Origin: Blastococcus sp. MG754426
Lineage (GTDB): Bacteria; Actinomycetota; Actinomycetes; Mycobacteriales; Geodermatophilaceae
DNA length: 59,734 bases
Assembly (NCBI RefSeq): GCF_021699055.1
Contig: NZ_SSXC01000018.1
Location: forward strand, 1-59,734
Reading direction: 5' to 3'
Shown: piece after piece, positions 53,988-59,734 of the stretch
How positions within the stretch are numbered: position 1 is the stretch's first letter
Layout of the letters: each line of letters opens with the position of its first letter
Notes under the pieces: generated by a model
Databases searched by the model: none
What the model was told of the DNA's origin: nothing
What the model saw: the letters and a program-made list of their open reading frames with translations, nothing else
Position numbers and translations under genes: made by a program

Positions 53988-54641
53988 GTGAGTCCTGTCC
54001 TCGACAACATCGACCTGTTCGTCGACGGTTTCCTGACCTCCCTGGAGATCATCCTCTGGGCGCTGGCGGGGACGCTCCCGCTGGGGGTGCTGATCGCCGC
54101 CTGCCGGGTCTCCCCCATCCCGCCGCTGCGCGCCTTCGGCACGTTCTGGGTCACGACGTTCCGCAACACACCCTTGACCGTGGTGCTCGTCTTCTGCGCC
54201 TTCGGTCTCCCCGAACTCGGCATCAACCGGTCGTTCTTCTTCTTCGGCGTGCTCGGTCTGGTGCTCTACACGTCCGCGTTCGTCTGCGAGGCCGTGCGCT
54301 CGGGGATCAACTCCGTCCCCGCGGGCCAGGCGGAGGCCGCCCGCTCGATCGGGCTCAACTTCACCCAGGGGTTGCGCTACGTCGTGCTCCCCCAGGCGCT
54401 GCGGACCGTGGTCCCGCCGCTGGGCAGCGTCGTCATCGCCATGATGAAGAACTCGGCCGTCGTCGGCGCCTTCGGTGTGGGCGGTGACCTGTGGAGCACC
54501 GGGCAGCGGCTCACCAGCGCGCTCGGCTACGAGACCTTTCCCATCTTCGTCGGCGGGGTCGCCGTCGGCTACCTGATCATCACGCTCACCGCCGGTGCGC
54601 TGTTGCAGGTCCTCGAGCGGAGGGTGGCGATCGCCCGATGA
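53988..54641 (+). CDS. amino-acid ABC transporter permease (GluC-like)
   Basis: 217 residues and about five transmembrane helices of the HisMQ class. The ATPase-contact loop SVPAGQAEAARSIGLNFTQG and the downstream RYVVLPQALRTVVPPLGS are diagnostic. The early FRNTPLTVVLVFCAFGLPEL matches GluC. GTG 53988 follows AGAGAGAGCCA. The stop codon overlaps the next gene start (ATGA), so the two permeases are coupled. Confidence 0.93.
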   Translation: MSPVLDNIDLFVDGFLTSLEIILWALAGTLPLGVLIAACRVSPIPPLRAFGTFWVTTFRNTPLTVVLVFCAFGLPELGINRSFFFFGVLGLVLYTSAFVCEAVRSGINSVPAGQAEAARSIGLNFTQGLRYVVLPQALRTVVPPLGSVVIAMMKNSAVVGAFGVGGDLWSTGQRLTSALGYETFPIFVGGVAVGYLIITLTAGALLQVLERRVAIAR

Positions 54642-55537
54642 GCCAGCAGCAGACCGTCCTCTACGACGCCCAGGGGCCGCGTGCCCGCCGGCGCACGTTG
54701 ATCGGCACCGTCGTGGCGGTCATCGCCCTCCTGGGCCTGGCCTTCGTGGTCTACCGGCGGCTCGACGAGCGCGGCCAGTTCTCCATGGAGGAGTGGGGAC
54801 CGCTCATCGATCCGGGCAACGACGCCTTCGACGCCGTCTGGCGCCTGATCGGCGAGGGCATCGTCAACACGCTCAAGGCCGCCACGGTGGCCATGGTGCT
54901 GTCGATCGTCCTCGGCACGCTGATCGCGGTGGCCCGGCTCTCGCTCGGCCGGGTCGGCCGGATCCCGCTGATCGGCCTGGTGGAGCTCTTCCGCGGCATC
55001 CCGGTCGTCGTGCTCGTGTACATCGGCGTCCGCGTGCTGCCCGACGTGGGCGTCGACCTGCGCGGCTTGCCCGGCGGGCAGGTCTTCTGGGGCCTGGTCA
55101 TCGGGCTCACCGTCTACAACATGGTGATCTTCGCCGAGATCGTGCGGGCGGGTGTCGCCTCGCTGCCCAAGGGGCAGCGGGAAGCCGCGCTCGCGACCGG
55201 GCTCACGTCCTGGCAGACGATGCGCATCGTGCTGCTCCCGCAGGCGTTCCGGACCATGCTGCCGGCGATCATCAGCCAGCTCATCGTCGTGCTCAAGGAC
55301 ACCTCGCTGGTCACCTTCATCGCCAACTTCGACGAGCTGCTCAGCCAGGGCGAGAGCATCCAGCGCAACCTGGGGAACCCGATCCAGACGTTCTTCGTGA
55401 TCGCGGTGCTCTACATCGCGATCAACTACGCACTGGGGCGGTTGGCCCAGTGGATCCAGGCCCGGCAGGCGAGGGGCGGTTCCGCCGTGAAGGCGACCGC
55501 CCGCGGAGACCTGGCACCGGTGCGCGACGGCGCCTGA
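54638..55537 (+). CDS. amino-acid ABC transporter permease (GluD-like)
   Basis: 299 residues. The N-terminal 85 residues include an extra transmembrane helix (TLIGTVVAVIALLGLAFVVY) and an extracytoplasmic loop, as in GluD. The HisMQ core has VELFRGIPVVVLVYIGVRVL, the EAA loop SLPKGQREAALATGLTSWQT and RIVLLPQAFRTMLPAIISQL. It pairs with the preceding permease to form the channel. Last gene of the operon. Confidence 0.93.
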   Translation: MSQQQTVLYDAQGPRARRRTLIGTVVAVIALLGLAFVVYRRLDERGQFSMEEWGPLIDPGNDAFDAVWRLIGEGIVNTLKAATVAMVLSIVLGTLIAVARLSLGRVGRIPLIGLVELFRGIPVVVLVYIGVRVLPDVGVDLRGLPGGQVFWGLVIGLTVYNMVIFAEIVRAGVASLPKGQREAALATGLTSWQTMRIVLLPQAFRTMLPAIISQLIVVLKDTSLVTFIANFDELLSQGESIQRNLGNPIQTFFVIAVLYIAINYALGRLAQWIQARQARGGSAVKATARGDLAPVRDGA

Positions 55538-55648
55538 CGACCGGCGCGGCTCGCCGCGCTGACCTGCACTTTCCCGTCCGACCCACTCGTCCCAGCCGGG
55601 CGCGCCGAACGGCTGACGGGCGGAACTGTCGGGACACTGGTCCTCACG

Positions 55649-56113
55649 ATGGAGACGATGCACGCGGCGGGGCGCCGCAACCTGCCCCCGGTCCCCCGGA
55701 CCTCGGCCGAGACGACCCCGCCCGCCGAGCAGGCGGCCGTCCCGACGGTCCTGGCCGCGGCCGCCCGGCTCGACGCCGGCCAGGAATTCGTGACCCGGCT
55801 CCGCGCCGCTGCCGCCGCGTTCGCGGACGCGGCCGGGGCCGAGAGCGCCGTCGTCCGGGAGGTCGTGCCGCCGGCCCGCCACCGGCGCTCGCGCTGCCGC
55901 GTGGTGTTCCGCTACCCGGACGGCACCGAGACCGACCTGACCTTCGTCGGTGAGCGGCGGCGGCCGGACGCTCCGGCGGCCGGCGCGCTGGACGGCGAGA
56001 TCACCCGGTGGCTCGCCGACGGCCAGCGCCGGGACCCCGCCTGGCTGGTGGACGACGAGGAGGCCTCCGACGGGCTGGCCGTCGACGTGACCGCCTGGCT
56101 CGCCACGGGCTGA
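55649..56113 (+). CDS. hypothetical protein
   Basis: 154 residues. After an Ala/Pro-rich lead, the sequence forms a compact alpha/beta domain: LAAAARLDAGQEFVTRLRAA, then RSRCRVVFRYPDGTETDLTF, then DGEITRWLADGQRRDPAWLV. Codon use and length are consistent with a real gene, and a strong hairpin follows it. No characterised family recognised. A ribosome site is not obvious. Confidence 0.6.
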   Translation: METMHAAGRRNLPPVPRTSAETTPPAEQAAVPTVLAAAARLDAGQEFVTRLRAAAAAFADAAGAESAVVREVVPPARHRRSRCRVVFRYPDGTETDLTFVGERRRPDAPAAGALDGEITRWLADGQRRDPAWLVDDEEASDGLAVDVTAWLATG

Positions 56114-56133
56114 GCCGGGGCGACGGCGGAGAC

Positions 56134-56172
56134 GCGACGAGGCGGCCCGGGCGATCCGGGCCGCCTCGTCGC
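56134..56172. terminator. bidirectional terminator between the hypothetical gene and recX
   Basis: A perfect 17-bp stem, GCGACGAGGCGGCCCGG / CCGGGCCGCCTCGTCGC, with a 5-base loop between convergent genes. Confidence 0.87.
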
Positions 56173-56195
56173 GCACCGGGGTGAGGAGCCGCCGC

Positions 56196-56846
56196 TCAGG
56201 GCAGCGCACTCTCCTCGTCGAACTCCACGTCCGCGCCGTCGTCCTCCGCCGCGCCGACCTCGTCGAGGACCTCGCGCACCACGGCCGCCGCGAGGCCACC
56301 GTTGTACCCCTTGCGGGCCAGCATGCCCATCAGCCGCCGGGTGGCCGTCTGGCGGTCCAGCCGGCGCATGCCCGGCGCCCGGCGCTCCACCAGCCGCCGG
56401 GCCGCCTCCCGCTCGTCGTCGTCTCCGACGAGCTGCACCGCCTCCGCGGCGGTCTCCGGATCGACGCCCTTGGCCCGGAGCTCAGCGGACAGCGCCCGCC
56501 GGGCGAGCCCGCGGCCGGCCTGCCGGCTGCTGACCCAGGCCCGCGCGAAGGACGCGTCATCGATGAGCCCGACCTCGGTGAACCGGTCGAGCACGGCCTC
56601 GGCGGCGTCGTCCGGGATACCGCGCTTCGCGAGGAGATCGGCCAGCTGCTGCCGGGTCTTGGGCGCACCGGTCAGCGCGCGGAGACAGATGTTCCGCGCC
56701 GCCTGCTCCGGGTCACCGAGGTCATCCTCCGGGGAACCGGGGGCGACGTCCGGGGTCAGGGGATCGTCGCCGCCCGGCGTCCGCGGGCGCCGGCCGGCCC
56801 GGGTCTCCCCGGGGCCGCGCCGGCGGTTCGGTGGCCGTTCGTCCAC
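56196..56846 (-). CDS. recX: RecA regulatory protein RecX
   Basis: 216 residues; binds RecA filaments and limits their activity. The helical RecX repeats are visible: ARNICLRALTGAPKTRQQLA, GIPDDAAEAVLDRFTEVGLI with DDASFARAWVSSRQAGRGLA, and RLMGMLARKGYNGGLAAAVV. The N-terminal 45 residues are disordered and basic. GTG 56846 lies 7 bases after the recA stop codon, so recA and recX are transcribed together, sharing SOS control. Confidence 0.95.
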   Translation of the reverse strand: MDERPPNRRRGPGETRAGRRPRTPGGDDPLTPDVAPGSPEDDLGDPEQAARNICLRALTGAPKTRQQLADLLAKRGIPDDAAEAVLDRFTEVGLIDDASFARAWVSSRQAGRGLARRALSAELRAKGVDPETAAEAVQLVGDDDEREAARRLVERRAPGMRRLDRQTATRRLMGMLARKGYNGGLAAAVVREVLDEVGAAEDDGADVEFDEESALP

Positions 56847-56853
56847 CGGCAGG

Positions 56854-57891
<1,038 letters not shown>

Positions 57892-57931
57892 GGTGCGTCA
57901 CCTTCGGTTCGCGGGAAGCGGGTCGGGACCG

Positions 57932-57954
57932 ACGCTAGGGCGAGGCACCGACAG
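57932..57954 (-). promoter_or_regulatory. PafBC-type (RecA-NDp) promoter of recA
   Basis: Minus-strand CTGTCGGTG (57946-57954), 8 bases, then TAGCGT (57932-57937). This fits TTGTCRGTG-N8-TAnnnT, the LexA-independent DNA-damage promoter of mycobacterial recA, except for the first base. The start site would lie about 35 bases before the recA ATG. Confidence 0.75.
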
Positions 57955-58012
57955 TTTCCGGTTCGTGGGGCGGGCTGGGGAGGACCAGCCGGCCTGTGGA
58001 CGCCACAGTAGG

Positions 58013-58028
58013 CCGAACAGGTGTTCGA
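58013..58028. promoter_or_regulatory. LexA (SOS) box upstream of recA
   Basis: CGAACAGGTGTTCGA is nearly the ideal actinobacterial SOS box. It lies about 60 bases upstream of the PafBC-type promoter, which gives recA two damage-responsive inputs, as in mycobacteria. Confidence 0.87.
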
Positions 58029-58067
58029 TCGCCAGGCCGACACGCCGGGCCGGCACCCGGTCGGCCT

Positions 58068-58262
58068 TCAGCGCTCCTTGACCGGCACGTCGAAGGCCTC
58101 GCAGACGGCCAGCCAGACCTTGCGCACGGGCAGGCCCGCCTCGATGGCGTCCACGGCGGTGCGCCCGCCGAGCTCCGAGAACACGTGGTCGCGCGCCACG
58201 CTCTGGGCGCGCATCGCCCCGAACTGACCGTCCAGACGGGACCAGAACTCCTGCAGCCGCAC
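58068..58262 (-). CDS. DUF3046 protein
   Basis: 64 residues, GTG 58262. A full-length match to the actinobacterial DUF3046 pattern: MRLQEFWSRLDGQFGAMRAQ, DHVFSELGGRTAVDAIEAGL and RKVWLAVCEAFDVPVKE. It is almost always found next to recA in this phylum. Function unknown; a link to recombination is guessed from location. Together with the recA SOS box it lies in one compact intergenic region. Confidence 0.93.
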   Translation of the reverse strand: MRLQEFWSRLDGQFGAMRAQSVARDHVFSELGGRTAVDAIEAGLPVRKVWLAVCEAFDVPVKER

Positions 58263-58320
58263 ACCACGACGCTAACCCGTCGGCCCCCGGCCGCGCCGTT
58301 GCCGCCCTACCCTTGCGCGC

Positions 58321-58431
58321 ATGATCCCGGGCACCGGCTCCGCGACGCTCGACACCGTCCTCGAGATCGCCATCGTGATCGCGCTCGTCGCGCTCGTCGT
58401 GCTGCTGATCAGGAACTACCGCGGGCGCTGA
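58321..58431 (+). CDS. 36-residue single-pass membrane peptide (leaderless)
   Basis: ATG 58321 to TGA 58431 encodes a short polar start, one hydrophobic helix (LEIAIVIALVALVVLLI) and a basic end (RNYRGR). Almost every codon ends in G or C, matching local coding habit. TACCCT, a TAnnnT -10 element, ends 7 bases before the ATG with no ribosome site between, the pattern of leaderless actinobacterial mRNAs. It overlaps the 3' end of the convergent MFS gene by 23 bases. Function unknown. Confidence 0.5.
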   Translation: MIPGTGSATLDTVLEIAIVIALVALVVLLIRNYRGR

Positions 58432-59686
58432 CCCGCGCCCCCAGCCACACCGCGACCAGCGGGAGCACCAGCGCCGCGGAGACGCCGGACACCAGGCCGA
58501 AGCCGCCCCAGGCCAGCAGCGGGCCGCCGACCACGCCGGCCAGCGCGGCCCCGAGGCCCATGAGCATGTCCGTGCCGCCCTGCGCGGTCGGCCGCAGGTC
58601 CGGCCCCACCGACCCGGTGACGAGCGCGGACCCCGCGATCAGCCCGCACGACCAGCCCAGACCCAGCAGCAGCAGCCCGGCACCGAGCTGCACCGAGTCC
58701 TCGGGGGCCGCCGTCCCCGACACCGCCGCCGCGGCCAGCAGGAGCGCGGCGCCCAGGGCGACGACCGACGGCGCACCGACGCGGTCGGCGAGCATCCCGA
58801 CCAGCGGGGAGAACAGGTACATCCCGGCGACGTGCACGCTGATGACCAGGCCGACCAGGCGCAGGACCGCCCCCTCGGGGCCGCCGGCATGGCCCATGTG
58901 CACCGGCGTCATCACCATGACGCCGACCATCACGGAGTGGGCGACGACGACCGAGGTCAGCCCGAGCCGCCCGGCCGGGGTCGCCCACACCGCGCGCAGG
59001 GCGGTGCCGGTGGCCTGCCGCGGGCGGGGCCCGCCGGCGCCGCCGCCCAGCGACCGGGCCAGCAGCAGCGGGTCGGGCCGCAGCAGCAGGAGGAACCCCG
59101 CCGCCACCACGGCGAAGACGACCGCCGACACCACGAAGACGCCGCCGAGGGCGGGCAGCCCCAGCGCCTCGCCGAGCTCGGCACCGGGCGCGGCCAGGTT
59201 CGGGCCGACGACGGAGCCGACCGTCGTGGCCCACACGACCAGCGAGAGCGACCGGCCGCGGTGCTCGGCCTCCGCGAGGTCGGCAGCGGCGTACCGGGAC
59301 TGCAGACCGCATGCGGTGGCGGCGCCGAAGAGGAACAGCCCGCAGAGCAGCACCAGCAGGGACGACGCCGCCGCGGCGACGACGGTCAGCACGGCGCCGA
59401 CCACGCTGAGGCCGTAGCCGACGGCCAGCCCCGCCCGCCGGCCGGCGCCGTCGCTGATCCGGGCCAGCGGTACCGCCAGGACCGCCGCGCCGAGGACACC
59501 GGCGGTCTGCCCGAGCCCGGCCGCGGAGTCGGTGCCGGCGACATCGCGGGCCAGCAGCCCGCCGGCGGTGATGCCGACGGTGACGCCGAGCCCCGCCAGC
59601 GCCACGCCGCCGCTGAGGACGCCCAGCGTGCGGCGCTGCACGCGGGCGACGTCGACCGTGACCTCCGGCTGCTGCAGCGGTCCCAC
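58409..59686 (-). CDS. major facilitator superfamily transporter
   Basis: 425 residues with twelve predicted hydrophobic segments. The A-like motif between helices 2 and 3 reads PLARISDGAGRRAGLAVGYG, and the matching loop in the second half reads PLVGMLADRVGAPSVVALGA. This is a drug/proton antiporter-like MFS; the substrate is unknown. GTG 59686 is used as start because it gives a normal cytoplasmic lead. No regulator is adjacent in the window. Confidence 0.88.
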   Translation of the reverse strand: MGPLQQPEVTVDVARVQRRTLGVLSGGVALAGLGVTVGITAGGLLARDVAGTDSAAGLGQTAGVLGAAVLAVPLARISDGAGRRAGLAVGYGLSVVGAVLTVVAAAASSLLVLLCGLFLFGAATACGLQSRYAAADLAEAEHRGRSLSLVVWATTVGSVVGPNLAAPGAELGEALGLPALGGVFVVSAVVFAVVAAGFLLLLRPDPLLLARSLGGGAGGPRPRQATGTALRAVWATPAGRLGLTSVVVAHSVMVGVMVMTPVHMGHAGGPEGAVLRLVGLVISVHVAGMYLFSPLVGMLADRVGAPSVVALGAALLLAAAAVSGTAAPEDSVQLGAGLLLLGLGWSCGLIAGSALVTGSVGPDLRPTAQGGTDMLMGLGAALAGVVGGPLLAWGGFGLVSGVSAALVLPLVAVWLGARVSARGSS

Positions 59687-59734
59687 GTGCGCTCCCGTCT
59701 CCCCGGGCAGGTGCTCCCCGCCCGCCGGCGCCCC

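Overview
The window is about 60 kb of GC-rich actinobacterial chromosome. The markers are a LexA regulon with CGAAC-N4-GTTYGA SOS boxes, a PafBC-type recA promoter, a Bpa-type proteasome activator, a DUF3046 gene beside recA-recX, the block miaB / DUF349 / miaA / dapF / hflX, and B12-dependent ribonucleotide reductase (nrdJ) behind nrdR. Gene content and order resemble Geodermatophilaceae (Blastococcus or Geodermatophilus type); this family placement is inference. No tRNA, rRNA or CRISPR array was seen.

Region 1 (about 1-18.2 kb) is dominated by stress functions: a SpoIIE-type phosphatase, glycogen debranching enzyme GlgX, DoxX, a HAD phosphatase, Dps, DUF2267, a mycoredoxin-like protein, a peroxiredoxin, Hsp20, type II NADH dehydrogenase, FtsH, TerC, a DUF4143 ATPase, Bpa, an HspR-like MerR regulator and a second Hsp20. 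It looks like an actinobacterial counterpart of a heat- and redox-tolerance island. It carries a four-copy 23-bp direct repeat (13923-14004) and several dyads that may be operators.

Region 2 (about 18.2-28.28 kb) is a Tn7-like element. Five tightly coupled genes encode a PD-(D/E)XK nuclease (TnsA-like), a DD35E transposase (TnsB-like), an AAA+ ATPase (TnsC-like), a protein with degenerate tyrosine-recombinase motifs (possible TnsF-type target selector) and an XRE protein with a duplicated C-terminal motif. Opposite to them lies a cargo operon: DUF2188, 4-fold beta flower, OLD-family ATPase/Toprim nuclease and DUF3800, a candidate defence module. Five repeats with a core GAGTCTCAY, 19-22 bp apart, end within about 20 bp of the nrdJ stop codon. 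This is the architecture of a Tn7-family end, and it suggests that the 3' end of nrdJ is the attachment site. The opposite end was not recognised, so Region 1 may or may not be cargo of the same element.

Region 3 (28.28-59.7 kb) is conserved core chromosome with some metabolic inserts: nrdR-nrdJ with paired NrdR boxes; a LysM protein and lexA, divergent around three SOS boxes; an IclR-controlled operon joining a CoA-transferase, a complete ABC importer and an atypical enoyl-CoA hydratase; a secreted beta-propeller and a PAP2 phosphatase; hflX, dapF, miaA, DUF349 and miaB; an amino-acid (glutamate-type) ABC importer; recX and recA; DUF3046; and an MFS transporter. DNA-damage control runs through the region: SOS boxes at lexA and recA, and a PafBC-type motif at recA with a close relative before nrdJ.
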